Position numbers and translations under genes: made by a program
The notes under the pieces: generated by a model
Databases searched by the model: none
Seen by the model: only the letters and a program-made list of their open reading frames with translations
Told to the model about the DNA's origin: nothing
Source: an uncultured Christensenellaceae bacterium
GTDB lineage: Bacteria; Bacillota; Clostridia; Christensenellales; Christensenellaceae
Direction: 5' to 3'
NCBI GenBank assembly: GCA_910588425.1
Contig: CAJUPM010000009.1
Coordinates: 1 to 64,000 of the forward strand
Length of the DNA: 64,000 nucleotides
Part shown: positions 35,301 to 44,176 of the stretch, in pieces
Numbering within the stretch: the stretch's first letter is position 1
Layout of the letters: each line of letters starts with the position of its first letter

Positions 35301-35747
35301 CGCCTCGGCCAGCTTTTCCGGCGGGAAAACCGTTCCCGGAGCCAGGCACAGGAACCGGCCGTAGAACTCGGCTGCCGGGCGCATGGAGAAGAGCAGGCTA
35401 TCCATGGACAAAAAGACCACGCTGCCCCCCTTTTGCATCTGGCAGAGGGCCCGGATGCGCTCGCCTGCCAGCTCCTCGCCCCGGGTTTCCACCGGCCGCA
35501 GTTCGGTCTGCGGGGCGGGCAGCAGGATTTTATTGCCATAGATATACTCGGAAAAGCGCTGGCGGGCTTCATATTCCGTGGCGCAGACAAAGAGCACATC
35601 CCGCCCGCCCGAGATGCTTTTGGCCAGATGCTGGCGCGCACCGGCCGCCACCCGCGCCAGGGAACAGGGCAGGCGGCCCTTTGCGATGGCCTGCTTCAGG
35701 GCCGCCGTTTCGGGCAGTTTTTCGATTGTCTCCAGCAAAATATTCAT
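32334..35747 (-). CDS. mfd: Transcription-repair coupling factor
   Basis: Mfd removes RNA polymerase stalled at lesions and recruits UvrA for nucleotide excision repair. The 1137-residue protein has the UvrB-like N-terminal module, the RNA polymerase interacting domain beginning near LRAGDLVVHEVHGKGRYNGL, the translocase module with Walker A LLGDVGYGKTEVAM and DEEQRFGVSHKE, and the C-terminal TRCF domain. The length is normal. I start at ATG 35745-35747 (MNILLETIEKLPE), with GGAAGCGGCAAGC upstream; an in-frame extension of 12 codons is possible. It heads an mfd-prsA transcript. Confidence 0.95.
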   Translation of the reverse strand: MNILLETIEKLPETAALKQAIAKGRLPCSLARVAAGARQHLAKSISGGRDVLFVCATEYEARQRFSEYIYGNKILLPAPQTELRPVETRGEELAGERIRALCQMQKGGSVVFLSMDSLLFSMRPAAEFYGRFLCLAPGTVFPPEKLAEALVALGYEGCAMVEGPGQVSGRGEIMEVFPPDAKAPYRITFFDDEVESIRPFDTDSQRSFGEGEAQICIPPAAEFCLDGEARQALEHYLTGHGGEGVESFRARYLFELSERGTFANIEAYAGLLPGKTSVLEYAKNPLLLFDGSVRVLEEQKKRMESRAAMLQEILVDGGAFGCEAQAWADAEDFLEQNKARCLDLEDIRQNKLLAEQTLDFAMRSTVGFGGSLERLAQAAKTRAEAGWQVYLMAGGRAAKLSESLAELGVLAPVASEAGASITCVPLMVEEGLEISGAKQVFFSEMDIFGAKARGKAKRQKKKTAPTLLADLRAGDLVVHEVHGKGRYNGLKTMEVGGASAEYMEIEYRDGDKLYIPTAQIGRVDKYVGPEEGTPRLNKLGGKEWESAKAKARSSVKELAEDLVAIYRERGVRAGYRFSPDTVWQRQFEDNFGYTETPGQMESIEQIKRDMESSKIMDRLLLGDVGYGKTEVAMRACFKACMDSKQVAVLVPTTLLARQHFATFKERFQGFPVRIEMLSRFTKHPKTVLDNLATGRTDIVIGTHKLLSKTVHFKNLGLLVIDEEQRFGVSHKERIKDFKRDVDVLTLTATPIPRTLEMAMTGIRDMSTIDTPPEDRKEVQAYVVGFDWGLVRDAVTKELARGGQVYFVCRRIEQMDALAAGLKRAVPEARVVMAHGQMGEQEFEAAVTSFVEREYDILLCTTIVESGIDIPAVNTIIVYEADKFGLAQLYQLKGRVGRSRLRAYAYFTYLGGEVLNETAAKRLEAIREFTQFGSGMKIAMRDLEIRGAGNVLGAEQSGHMAGVGYSLYCKMVKEEVASAMGQPLPRENETSVELSENAFIPSGYISDEGLKLDMYRRVAEADTLEKARSVREEFADRFGPLPKEVENLLGASVIRGFAGRAGIASVVRGQDSIVLRFDPNSAVDLRKLSALCAGNSRLMLRRSTPPAVVFQLKGAGGYRQLLQVLEQIRHCISARNQV

Positions 35748-35859
35748 GCTTGCCGCTTCCTTCCGTTTCTTTTTTGCGCACAAAGCCCGGGCGCGGGCGC
35801 GCCAGGGCAGACAAAGACGCGCGCAAAGCAGTTTGCCTGCGCGTTTTTTTATACTCGAT

Positions 35860-36433
35860 TGATAGGATGCAGAAACCTTTCATCTCTGCACATTTAAGGT
35901 CAAGGGCTATCGGCAAACATGGGGCTCTGCCCCATACCCCGATACGAGAAAGGGGGGATGCAATGGTTTTGACCAGAAATACGGCAGATATTTCTGCGAA
36001 AGCTTTACTCGATTTGAATGCCCGCGAAGCTTTTCAGCTTTGCGCGCGGTTTCCTATATTCGATTGACAGAACGCAGAAACCTTTCATCTCTGCACGCGG
36101 TCAGTGAGCTGATTTGCCAGAGGGCAAATGCTCTCCCGCTCCTGCGGAGGGCGATACCCGAATGACGGGACCGCGGAATCTGTCAGTTCTGCACGCGGTC
36201 AGTGAGCTGATCTGCCAGGGGGCAAATGCTCTCCCGTGCTCTGCGCTGTTAAGGTCAAGGGCGGTGGGTAATCATGGGGGCATAGCCCCATACCCCAATA
36301 CGATAAAGGGGAATGGAATGGTTTTGGCTCAAAGCAGATGCCCTCCAGATGCACTTCCTGCACCCACTGTTTTTTATATAGTATAAAAGGGGGTATGGGG
36401 GCTTGCCCCCATGGCTAAGAAAGCCCTTGCCCT
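35860..36433. repeat. Mixed A/B repeat block between mfd and pth
   Basis: Fills most of the 737-bp gap. A at 35896-35940. Minus-strand B-type units at about 35860-35895 (fragment) and 36050-36240 (two units with GCAAATGCTCTCCC, CTGCGGAGGGCGATACCC and TCTGCACGCGG). Then an A/inverted-A pair (36251-36298 and 36389-36433) brackets a core of about 90 bp. There is also a T-rich hairpin-like stretch at about 35820-35852. No gene is supported. Confidence 0.75.
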
Positions 36434-36484
36434 TTTCCCGGCAGTGAGAGCATGATACCACGCCGCCGCCCAAAATACAAGAGC

Positions 36485-37048
36485 TTAATGCGCCTTGGAG
36501 CTGTATTTCTGCTGAGCCGCCGCCAGCCCTTCGCGCACCAGCAGAATGGCCGCCTGGGCCGCATCCTGCGCCATCTGCGCATAGACGGCCTGCTCCTGCC
36601 GCGAGAGCTTATGCAGAACGTAATCCATCAGCCGGATGCCCTGGGGCGCGCCGATGCCCATGCGGATGCGCGGGAAATTCTGCGTATCCAGCCGGGCGAT
36701 GATGCTCTTCATGCCGTTATGGCTGCCCGCGCTGCCCTCGGCGCGGATGCGCAGCTTGCCCATGGGCAAATCCTTGTCGTCGTAGCAGACGGCAATATGC
36801 TCGCTTGGAATCTTATAATAGGCCGCCAGCGGCGCGATGCAGTCTCCCGAGAGGTTCATAAACGTCTGCGGCTTGACCAGCAGAACCTTTTCCCCGCCGA
36901 TGCGCGCCTCGGCCACTTTGCCGTTCCCCTTTTTTGTAAACCGCGCGCCCAGCGCATCTGCCAGGGCATCCAGCGCCATAAAGCCGGCGTTATGCGGCGT
37001 TTTACGATATTTCAGGCCGGGGTTTCCCAGGCCGGCGATGAGATACAT
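36485..37048 (-). CDS. pth: Peptidyl-tRNA hydrolase
   Basis: Cleaves peptidyl-tRNA released during abortive translation, recycling tRNA. The 187-residue product starts MYLIAGLGNPGLKYRKTPHN, with the catalytic His at residue 19 and Asn20, followed by VKPQTFMNLSG, YDDKDLPMGKLRIR and GSHNGMKSI, the family signatures. It lies 34 bp after glmU on the same strand. glmU, pth and mfd are in the same order as in Bacillus, without prs/ctc between. Confidence 0.96.
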   Translation of the reverse strand: MYLIAGLGNPGLKYRKTPHNAGFMALDALADALGARFTKKGNGKVAEARIGGEKVLLVKPQTFMNLSGDCIAPLAAYYKIPSEHIAVCYDDKDLPMGKLRIRAEGSAGSHNGMKSIIARLDTQNFPRIRMGIGAPQGIRLMDYVLHKLSRQEQAVYAQMAQDAAQAAILLVREGLAAAQQKYSSKAH

Positions 37049-37082
37049 TGCTTTTTTCTTCCTTTGTTCAAAATTGGCGGCC

Positions 37083-38441
37083 TTATTTATATCTTCCCTT
37101 GGCCCAGCCGGGCTTGATAACCTCTCTCGCCCGGGCGATGCAGAGGGCGTCTGCCGGGATATCTTTGGTTACCGTCGCTCCGGCGGCGATATACGCCCCT
37201 TCGCCCACATTCACCGGGGAGATGAGGTTGGTATTGCAGCCGATGAAGGCGCGGTCGCCCACTTTGGTCTTAAACTTCTGCTTGCCGTTGTAGTTGACAA
37301 ACACCACGCCGCAGCCAATGTTGATCTCCTCGCCCAGCTCGGCATCGCCCACATACGTCAGGTGCGAAATCTTGGTGCCGTTGCCCACTAGGGCATTTTT
37401 CAGCTCGACGAAATCTCCCACCCGGCAGCCGTCGCCGATGACCGTTCCCGGCCGCAGATAGGCATACGGGCCGACTTTGCTCTGCCGGCCGACCACCGCG
37501 CTTTGCAGCACTGAGTTTTCCACTGCGGCGCCGTCTTTGACCTCGCTGTCCGTCAGCCGGCTGCCCTGATAGAGCGTGCACCCGCTGCCAATGCGGCAGG
37601 CGCCTTCCAAAATCACGCCGGGATAGACGACGGTATCCGCGCCAACCTCGCTCTCGGGGCTGATATACGTCTGCGCCGGGTCTATCAGCGTTACCCCCGC
37701 GCGCATATGCCGCTCGTTGATGCGCCGGCGCATGAGGGCTTCGGCCTCGGCCAGCTGGACGCGGTCGTTCACGCCCATGCACTCGGTGAGGTCTGCCACC
37801 GGCTGCCCGCCGACTTTTTTGCCCGCGTCGTGCAGAATTTTCACGCAGTCTGTGAGGTAGTATTCCCCCTGGGCGTTGGCCGGCTGAAGTTTATCCAGGG
37901 CAAAGAGCAGGTCTGCCGTGCGGAAGCAGTAGACCGAGACGTTGACCTCGCAGATGGAGCGCTGGAAATCCGTCGCATCCTTCTCCTCCACGATGCCGAC
38001 CACGCTGCCAATCTCATCCCGCAGAATGCGCCCATAGCCCTTGGGGTTCTGGACGTAGCCCGTGAGCATCATGCAAGAAAAATCCCCGCCCCGGGCGGAT
38101 GCCAGCAGGCTTTTGATGGACTCCCCCCGAATCAGCGGCATATCCCCGGCCAGCACCACGGCATATTCACTGCCGGCCAGATGCTCCTTTGCGGCCATCA
38201 CGGCGTGGCCCGAGCCCAGGCGCTGCTCCTGGACGGCATAATCGCAACCCTCGCCCAGCGCCTGCCGGACGGCATCGCCGCCGCTGCCAATGACGATGAC
38301 CGGGCGGCTGCACACCGCTCCGGCCGCCTCTGCGACCCATGCCGCCATGCTCTTCCCCGCACAGCGGTGCAGAACTTTAGGCGTTTTGGACTTCATCCGC
38401 GTCCCTTCGCCTGCCGCTAAAATGACTACTTTGCTCTCCAT
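37083..38441 (-). CDS. glmU: Bifunctional GlmU (N-acetyltransferase/uridyltransferase)
   Basis: Makes UDP-GlcNAc for peptidoglycan by acetylating glucosamine-1-phosphate and then transferring UMP. The 452-residue product has the nucleotidyltransferase signature LAAGEGTRMKSKTPK at residues 9-23, and a C-terminal left-handed beta-helix with hexapeptide repeats such as IGDGCRVGDFVELKNA and THLT-like turns, then the family end with IAAGATVTKDIPADA. The ATG follows AGGAAGGAAGC. It heads a glmU-pth transcript. Confidence 0.96.
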   Translation of the reverse strand: MESKVVILAAGEGTRMKSKTPKVLHRCAGKSMAAWVAEAAGAVCSRPVIVIGSGGDAVRQALGEGCDYAVQEQRLGSGHAVMAAKEHLAGSEYAVVLAGDMPLIRGESIKSLLASARGGDFSCMMLTGYVQNPKGYGRILRDEIGSVVGIVEEKDATDFQRSICEVNVSVYCFRTADLLFALDKLQPANAQGEYYLTDCVKILHDAGKKVGGQPVADLTECMGVNDRVQLAEAEALMRRRINERHMRAGVTLIDPAQTYISPESEVGADTVVYPGVILEGACRIGSGCTLYQGSRLTDSEVKDGAAVENSVLQSAVVGRQSKVGPYAYLRPGTVIGDGCRVGDFVELKNALVGNGTKISHLTYVGDAELGEEINIGCGVVFVNYNGKQKFKTKVGDRAFIGCNTNLISPVNVGEGAYIAAGATVTKDIPADALCIARAREVIKPGWAKGRYK

Positions 38442-38531
38442 GCGTTTTGCTTCCTTCCTGATATCTATGCGCCAAAGCGCGCTCTCTATTTCTATGCTGA
38501 AATTTTTGGGTTTCTGCCTGGATAGGCCGCG

Positions 38532-39149
38532 CTAGCCCTGCCCGTTTTGCCGCAGATAGCCCAGATAGGCCCAAAGGCAGGCCTGGGCGTGGTCGTTTGC
38601 CAAACTATCGCCCAGGGATTCATACTGCAAAACGCCGTTTTCCCAGTATTCCCGCAGGGCGATATGAAACACCTGGCTGCCCGAGAGGGTATAGCGGTGC
38701 AGGCGGCCGTCTGCCTGCGCCTGGCAGGAGTAATCCGAAAAGGCGAACCACTCGGCGGCCGCGGCATCGTCTCCGGCGGCCGGGGCCAGGGCAGAGCGCT
38801 CTGCCGCCGCCCAGTAGACCACCGAGATGACGCGCTGGCGGGGGTCCCGCTCGGGCTCGGAGAGCACACCGCATTCGTGCAGTTTCAGGCCGGCCAGGCC
38901 CGTCTCTTCCAGAAGCTCCCGGGCGGCGCCGGCGGGCACGGATTCCGCGATATCGATAAACCCGCCGGGCAGGGCATAGTAGCCCTTATAGGGATAGCCG
39001 CCCCGGCGGATGAGCAGCAGGAAAAGCGCATCGCCTTCCCGCCCAAACAGCGCGACATCCGCGGTTACAGCCGGATTTTGATATTTGCCCGGGTCATAGG
39101 CCGCCAGATAGCGCGCCTCTTCCTCGCAGGACGGGACATATGGTTTCAT
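38532..39149 (-). CDS. NUDIX hydrolase
   Basis: A 205-residue NUDIX protein. The Nudix box is complete: GFIDIAES then AARELLEETGL (pattern Gx5Ex7REUxEExGU). The preceding segment TADVALFGREGDALFLLLIRRGGYPYKGYYALPG resembles the ADP-ribose/NrtR-like subgroup in arrangement, but no winged-helix domain is present, so it is probably an enzyme. The substrate cannot be told; nucleoside diphosphate derivatives such as ADP-ribose are typical. The ATG follows AGAAGGAAG. It lies about 90 bp upstream of glmU on the same strand and may share its transcript. Confidence 0.88.
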   Translation of the reverse strand: MKPYVPSCEEEARYLAAYDPGKYQNPAVTADVALFGREGDALFLLLIRRGGYPYKGYYALPGGFIDIAESVPAGAARELLEETGLAGLKLHECGVLSEPERDPRQRVISVVYWAAAERSALAPAAGDDAAAAEWFAFSDYSCQAQADGRLHRYTLSGSQVFHIALREYWENGVLQYESLGDSLANDHAQACLWAYLGYLRQNGQG

Positions 39150-39170
39150 GAAAACTTCCTTCTTTCTATT

Positions 39171-39400
39171 AAGGTCAAGGGCGATGGGTAAACATGGGGG
39201 CAGGCCCCCATACCCCCTATGATAAATAATAGTATGGATAGTGCAAAGGCGGCGTTATCTGCCGGTTTTGCGGACGAACTCGGCGGGCAAAAAACCGACA
39301 AAAACATCCAGGCCAGCCGCAACGCCCAAAGGCCTTGCATTTACCCCATATTTTTATATGGGGTATGGGGCTTTGCCCCATGTTTACTATTCCCTTTGGC
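39171..39400. repeat. REPIN-like element (A and inverted A)
   Basis: A at 39171-39218 starting AAGGTCAAGGGCGATGGG and an inverted A at about 39358-39400 ending CCCTTTGGCC, enclosing a core of about 140 bp with no gene. The outer ends are close inverted copies. Confidence 0.78.
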
Positions 39401-39406
39401 CGCCCG

Positions 39407-39808
39407 TCATTTTGCTATGCCGCCAATTTCCCTCTGGCCGAAATACTGCCAAAGCATGAGCAGCAGCGCACTGCCCGCCAGGATGCCATCCAGAATGCCT
39501 GCGGGAAGCATGAATATCATCAGCGCCAGCGTAACCACACAGTTGATGATGCCAAGAACCAGCCCCCACAAGCGGTTTTTGAGCAGCCCAACCGCGGCCG
39601 CTACCCGCAGAGCGCCATAGATGCCGCCCATGAGAAGCACCAGGTTCAAATTCTCCTGCAAATAGGGCATGCAAAAGCTAAAATAGGCATCCATCTGCGC
39701 CGCGCCGCCCGGCAAAAACTGTGCCAAAAGCGCCGCCAGCCCGCCGCCCAGCTCCATCATGCCGCCATGGATGAGCATGAGAATTGCCGCTGTTTTATAT
39801 TTTTTCAT
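39407..39808 (-). CDS. Small four-helix membrane protein of unknown function
   Basis: A 133-residue integral membrane protein with about four hydrophobic helices: KYKTAAILMLIHGGMMELGG, a second near NLVLLMGGIYGALRVAAAVG, a third at LVLGIINCVVTLALMIFMLP and a last at DGILAGSALLLMLWQYF. It is not recognised; similar small four-helix proteins are common in Bacillota and have no known role. The ATG follows GAGAGGC. It is bracketed by two REPIN-like elements and appears to be monocistronic. Confidence 0.75.
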   Translation of the reverse strand: MKKYKTAAILMLIHGGMMELGGGLAALLAQFLPGGAAQMDAYFSFCMPYLQENLNLVLLMGGIYGALRVAAAVGLLKNRLWGLVLGIINCVVTLALMIFMLPAGILDGILAGSALLLMLWQYFGQREIGGIAK

Positions 39809-39837
39809 GTTTGCCTCTCTTTATCAAATTTCTTATC

Positions 39838-40158
39838 AAAAGGGCGATGGGAGACATGGGGGCAACGCCCCCATACCCCCTCTTATTATAATTAGAGTGG
39901 ATAGTGCAAAAGCGGCAGGACGCGCCGCTCCCCTTTCCCATTGACCTTGGCTTTGGGAAACCGGAAAACGAGAGCGCATTTGCTCCGCTGGCTGGCTTTG
40001 GACGGCGCGCACTGAAACAACATCTTCTGCATTCCCGCCAATCGGGCATTGCTTCTCCGCAAGCATCCGGCTGCCCCGCCAGACCAAGGGCTTTGCATTT
40101 TACCCCATATAAAAGTATGGGGTATGGGGCTTTACCCCATGTTTACCCTTAGCCCTTA
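39838..40158. repeat. REPIN-like element (A and inverted A) next to mnmA
   Basis: A at about 39840-39885 and an inverted A at 40117-40158, the latter ending at the mnmA stop codon, where its hairpin may serve as the mnmA terminator. The core contains a B-like segment near 39965-40060 (GCATTTGCTCCGCTGG ... CCGCCAATCGGGCAT). Confidence 0.75.
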
Positions 40159-41238
40159 TCAATCCAGCTCTGAGACGACCCCGCCGCCCAGGCAGACATC
40201 GCCCTGATAGAGCACGGCGTATTGCCCGGGGGTTACCGCCCGCTGTGGCTCCCGGGATTCGATGACCACCTCGCCGCCCTCCTGCACGAATACGCGCACC
40301 TGCTGGTCTGGCTGGCGGTAGCGGTAACGGCAGGTGCAGGCAAACTCGCTCTGCTCCGGCGGGCTGATGAAGTGGAACGGCTCTGTCTTGCAGCGGCTGG
40401 AATAAAGAGCCGGGCTGTCTGCGCCCTGCTCGACGTAGAGAATATTATGCTCCAAATCCTTTTGCACCACAAACCAGCGCTGGCCGCTGCCCGCGCCGCC
40501 GATGCCCAACCCCCGCCGCTGGCCGAGCGTATAATACATCAGCCCCTCATGCCTGCCGACCACTTTGCCTGAAAGCGTGCGCATCTCGCCTGGCTGAGCG
40601 GGCAGATACTGCTTCAAAAATTCCCGGAACTTGCGCTCGCCGATAAAGCAGATGCCCGTGGAATCCTTCTTTTTTGCCACGGGAAGGCCTGCTTTTTCCG
40701 CGATGGCGCGCACCTGCTCCTTTTGCAGATCTCCCACCGGGAACATGGCCGGGGCGAGCTGCTGCTGGGTGAGCATACAGAGAAAATAGCTCTGGTCTTT
40801 GCCCGGGTCCAGCCCTTTTAACAGCTGGGTTTTTCCGTTTTCCCGGCCAAGGCGGCAGTAGTGCCCGGTGGCCATATACTCGGCGCCCGTCTGCATACAA
40901 AAATCCAGAAACGCCGCAAACTTAATCTCCCGGTTGCACAGCACATCCGGGTTGGGCGTGCGCCCGGCCTGGTATTCTTTCAGGAAAATCGAGAAAACCC
41001 GCTCCCAGTATTCCTGCGTGAAATTGACCGTATAATAAGGGATGCCGATGTGGTCGCAGACGGCGCGGACGTCGTCGAAATCCTCGGCGGCCGTGCACTC
41101 TTCGCTTCCCTCGGCCTGTTCATCCCAGTTTTTCATGAAAATTCCCGTGACGTCGTGCCCCTGCTCTTTGAGCAGAAAAGCGGCCACGGCGGAATCCACC
41201 CCGCCGGACATGCCGACGGCAATCTTCTTTCGCTCCAT
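40159..41238 (-). CDS. mnmA: tRNA-specific 2-thiouridylase MnmA
   Basis: Thiolates U34 of tRNA-Lys, Glu and Gln using ATP and sulfur relayed from a cysteine desulfurase. The 359-residue protein has the PP-loop SGGVDS at 11-16 and the two catalytic cysteines C101 (NPDVLCNREIKF) and C197 (STGICFIGERKF). The length is typical. The ATG follows CGAGGTTTGG. It stands alone, with the A-type hairpin at 40117-40158 immediately past its stop codon. iscS at 23977-25161 is a plausible sulfur donor. Confidence 0.95.
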   Translation of the reverse strand: MERKKIAVGMSGGVDSAVAAFLLKEQGHDVTGIFMKNWDEQAEGSEECTAAEDFDDVRAVCDHIGIPYYTVNFTQEYWERVFSIFLKEYQAGRTPNPDVLCNREIKFAAFLDFCMQTGAEYMATGHYCRLGRENGKTQLLKGLDPGKDQSYFLCMLTQQQLAPAMFPVGDLQKEQVRAIAEKAGLPVAKKKDSTGICFIGERKFREFLKQYLPAQPGEMRTLSGKVVGRHEGLMYYTLGQRRGLGIGGAGSGQRWFVVQKDLEHNILYVEQGADSPALYSSRCKTEPFHFISPPEQSEFACTCRYRYRQPDQQVRVFVQEGGEVVIESREPQRAVTPGQYAVLYQGDVCLGGGVVSELD

Positions 41239-41330
41239 GCCAAACCTCGTTTTCGGCGCCTTCCTCCAAAAAGCGGGCGCCGCTTCTTCTATTATAGTTT
41301 ACTACACCGCCTGGATTTTTTCCACCCAAA

Positions 41331-41359
41331 TTGACGCAGAGCGCTTTTTGCCTTATACT
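41331..41359 (+). promoter_or_regulatory. Promoter of the Gfo/Idh/MocA oxidoreductase gene
   Basis: TTGACG (41331-41336), a 17-bp spacer and TATACT (41354-41359), about 75 bp upstream of the ATG. The mnmA gene diverges from the same region, where a minus-strand TATAAT-like box lies near 41291-41296. Confidence 0.72.
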
Positions 41360-41433
41360 GAAATTGGATTTGAACGCGGCTGGGCGCGAAAAACGCCGCT
41401 GCAAAGGGAAATTTCAGTTTAGGAGGGAACAAA

Positions 41434-42438
41434 ATGGTACGCCTTGCGACAATCGGCAACAACTTTATCACGGAATATCTGCTGGAGGCCAGCCAGCACT
41501 GCACGGGCTTTACGCTGGAGGCGGTCTGCTCCAGAAATGAGGAGAACGCCCAGGCCTTTGCCAAAAAATGGGGCGCCAAGCGCTATTTTACCAGCGTGGA
41601 CGACCTGGCCGCCTGCCCGGATGTGGACGCCGTCTATATCGCGACGCCCAACTTCACGCACCACGGCTACGCCATGAAGCTGCTGGCCGCGGGCAAGCAT
41701 GTGCTGGTGGAAAAATCCGCCGCGGCAAACCAGCGGGAATACCGCGAGATGCTGGATTTGGCGGAGCAGAAGGGGCTGGTCTGCCTGGAGGCCATCCGCA
41801 TTGCCTTCAACCCGGATTTGGAGCTGATTCGCCAGGGCCTTGCAGAGCTGGGCAAGATTCGCCGGGTGATTCTGACCTGCGGCGCCTATTCTTCCCGCTA
41901 CGACAACTTCAAAAAGGGCATCATCGAAAACGCGTTCCGGCCGGAGATGTGCAACGGGGCGCTGATGGACCTTGGGGTTTACGCGGTGAACATCATGGCG
42001 GATTTGTTCGGCGCGCCGGAAAAGGTGAACGCGGATGTCATTAAGCTGGAAAACGGGCTGGACGCCGTGCTCACCGCCACCTGCACCTACCCCGGCATGC
42101 TGGCCACGGTTTTCACTTCCAAGGTGGCCGACACCAACAATTTGAGCGAGATTCAGGGCGAGGACGGCCTGATGGTCATCAGTTTTTGCAGCACGCCCGA
42201 CCGGGTTACCATCAAATACAACACCCGCCGGAGCGGCGAAGAGAAGACCCGGGAACTGCCCATTTCGGCGACGCCCTTTGGCGAGGACATGAAATACGAG
42301 CTCCAGGCCTTTATCGACCTCATCGGCCAGGGCGGCGCAGGGGCGGAGCGCTACAACGAGCGCACGCTTTGCGCGCTGGGCGTGATGGACGAGATTCGCC
42401 GGCAGTGCGGCATGGTATTCCCCAACGACGCACAGTAG
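41434..42438 (+). CDS. Gfo/Idh/MocA-family oxidoreductase
   Basis: A 334-residue NAD(P)-dependent dehydrogenase. The N-terminal Rossmann domain (MVRLATIGNNFITEYLLEA) is followed by VDAVYIATPNFTHHGYAMKL and the family hallmark HVLVEKSAAANQREYREM, where EKS is the conserved Lys region. The C-terminal alpha/beta domain with GALMDLGVYAVNIM follows. The substrate is probably a sugar or inositol derivative, not identifiable here. The ATG follows TTTAGGAGGGAAC. It is a single gene with its own promoter. Confidence 0.92.
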   Translation: MVRLATIGNNFITEYLLEASQHCTGFTLEAVCSRNEENAQAFAKKWGAKRYFTSVDDLAACPDVDAVYIATPNFTHHGYAMKLLAAGKHVLVEKSAAANQREYREMLDLAEQKGLVCLEAIRIAFNPDLELIRQGLAELGKIRRVILTCGAYSSRYDNFKKGIIENAFRPEMCNGALMDLGVYAVNIMADLFGAPEKVNADVIKLENGLDAVLTATCTYPGMLATVFTSKVADTNNLSEIQGEDGLMVISFCSTPDRVTIKYNTRRSGEEKTRELPISATPFGEDMKYELQAFIDLIGQGGAGAERYNERTLCALGVMDEIRRQCGMVFPNDAQ

Positions 42439-42461
42439 GCCGAGGAGGGGTAAACAGGCAA

Positions 42462-42752
42462 AAGGCCAAGGGCAATAGTAAACATGGGGCTCCGCCCCAT
42501 ACCCCATTATTTAGAAAACAGGACGGCAAAAAGAGCTCTCGGTTTTGCGCGGGACATGCGCAAGGCCAAGGGCTCTGCTTTATTATGGAGATGCGCCGCC
42601 TGGGCGCAAAAAAGGGCAAATATGCTCAGCGCCGCGCCCGCATCCCTGCCCCTATTCCCGGGAGGTGCCCGGATTAGGTTCTATCCGCTTTTGATTATCC
42701 GAGGCAAGGGGGTATGGGGCGAAGCCCCATGATAAAGAACCGCCCTTGACCT
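42462..42752. repeat. REPIN-like element (A and inverted A) after the oxidoreductase gene
   Basis: A at 42462-42507 and an inverted A at 42708-42752 (GGGGTATGGGGCGAAGCCCCAT ending CCCTTGACCT) bracket a core of about 200 bp containing a further AAGGCCAAGGGC-like half-copy near 42560. The 438-bp gap otherwise holds only the eamA promoter. Confidence 0.75.
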
Positions 42753-42779
42753 CCTTTGCCCACGCCCGCCGCCCTTTGG

Positions 42780-42808
42780 TTGACAAAAATTTCCCGCCGT
42801 GATATGGT
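42780..42808 (+). promoter_or_regulatory. Promoter of the EamA transporter gene
   Basis: TTGACA (42780-42785), a 17-bp spacer and TATGGT (42803-42808), about 70 bp upstream of the TTG start. Confidence 0.68.
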
Positions 42809-42876
42809 ACCTACGGACGCGCGGGGCCCTCCCGCCGGCCAAATTCACCGGGCTTTCCTGCCCTGGGAGGGTTATC

Positions 42877-43779
42877 TTGGAAACTGCGAAAAAGAAAAAT
42901 CACGGCGTCATCTTCGTCCTGCTCTCGGCCATCTGCTTTAGCATCGGCGGGTTGCTGCTCAAAATGGTCCCCTGGAACGCGCTCTCCATCAACGGCGGCC
43001 GGGCGCTGATTTCCGCTGTCATCCTCTCCTGCTATATGAAGGCGACGCACCATAAGCTCGTGGTCAACAAGCAGGTGCTGCTGGGCTCGGTCTGCCTGCT
43101 GGGCGAGATGATACTCTACGTCTATGCCAACCAGCTGACCACTGCGGCCAACGCCATCATTTTGCAGTTTACCGCGCCCATCTTCATCATCCTTTTCATG
43201 TGGATTTTCTTCCGCCAGAAGCCCAGAAGGCTGGATATTTTCACCTGCACCGTGGTCTTTGGCGGCATCATTTTGTTTTTCATCGACGGGCTTTCGGGCG
43301 GCGGTATGCTGGGCAACCTGCTGGCCGTGGGCTCGGGCGCGTTTTACGCCGTCGTTTTCATGCTGGAGGCTTTTCCCGAGGGCGATTCTCTCTCCTCCAT
43401 GGTCATCACGCACAGTTTTTGCGCCGTGCTGGGCATCCCGTTCATCCTGCAGGAGACGGATTTTAGCTTCGCGCCCGTCATGAGCATCGTGGCTTTGGGC
43501 GTGGTTCAGCAGGGCGCGGCCTTCCTCTGCCTCTCCAAGGGGCTTCGGGAGACGCCGCCCGTGGCCGCCAGCCTGGTTTCCGCGCTGGAGCCCATCTTAA
43601 ACCCGGTCTGGGTCGCCATTTTCTACGGCGAGTTTCCCAGCGTCATCGCGCTGGCCGGGGCGGCCGTCGTCATTGGGGCGGTGGTCTGCTACAACCTGCA
43701 AAACGCCAAGCTGGCAAAGCGCGAGGCCGAACGGGCCGCCCGGGCGGAGCAGGCGCAGGCGCAGACGCAGGCAGAATAA
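42877..43779 (+). CDS. EamA/DMT-superfamily transporter
   Basis: A 300-residue membrane protein with ten predicted helices in two homologous EamA halves, the RhaT/RarD-like drug/metabolite transporter family. It starts near ETAKKKNHGVIFVLLSAICF; each half has the expected small-residue helices, and the second ends with LEPILNPVWVAIFYGEFPS, the EamA signature. The C terminus is an Ala/Gln/Glu-rich tail. The start is TTG 42877-42879 because GGGAGGGTTATC precedes it; the longer frame to 42799 has no ribosome binding site. The substrate is unknown. Confidence 0.9.
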   Translation: METAKKKNHGVIFVLLSAICFSIGGLLLKMVPWNALSINGGRALISAVILSCYMKATHHKLVVNKQVLLGSVCLLGEMILYVYANQLTTAANAIILQFTAPIFIILFMWIFFRQKPRRLDIFTCTVVFGGIILFFIDGLSGGGMLGNLLAVGSGAFYAVVFMLEAFPEGDSLSSMVITHSFCAVLGIPFILQETDFSFAPVMSIVALGVVQQGAAFLCLSKGLRETPPVAASLVSALEPILNPVWVAIFYGEFPSVIALAGAAVVIGAVVCYNLQNAKLAKREAERAARAEQAQAQTQAE

Positions 43780-43820
43780 GCGGGCGCAAACAAAATATCA
43801 GGCGACAAAAAAGGCCGGGC

Positions 43821-44167
43821 AATGCCGCACCCGAATGATAGAATGGCAGAGCCTGCCATAGCCGCACGCGAAGCCGCTGGCCAGCCTGCCAAAGAGCAAA
43901 TTCTCGCTCATCATGTGCTCACCGCCCGCACTTTCTTTTGCACTACCCTATTATATGATATGGGGCCATGCCCCCATGTTAAAAACTGTCCTTGACCTTT
44001 GCCGCGCTGTTTTTGGCCTCTCAGCGGCAAAACCCCATTAGAAAGAAGAGCGTTTGGCCTTGCGCATCCCTTATCCCGCGCAAAACCAAGCGCTCTTTTT
44101 GTTGTCCTGTTTTCTAAATCATGGGGTATGGGGTGAAACCCCATGTTTCCTTACCGCCCTTGGCCTT
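43821..44167. repeat. Minus-strand B unit and two inverted A copies
   Basis: In the 421-bp space between eamA and the ubiquitin-like operon. A minus-strand B unit lies at about 43825-43915 (CCTGCCATAGCCGCACGCGAAG ending GAGCAAATTCTCGCTC is its complement). A degenerate inverted A lies at about 43957-44000 and a clean one at 44121-44167. No gene is supported. Confidence 0.7.
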
Positions 44168-44176
44168 TCCCAATCA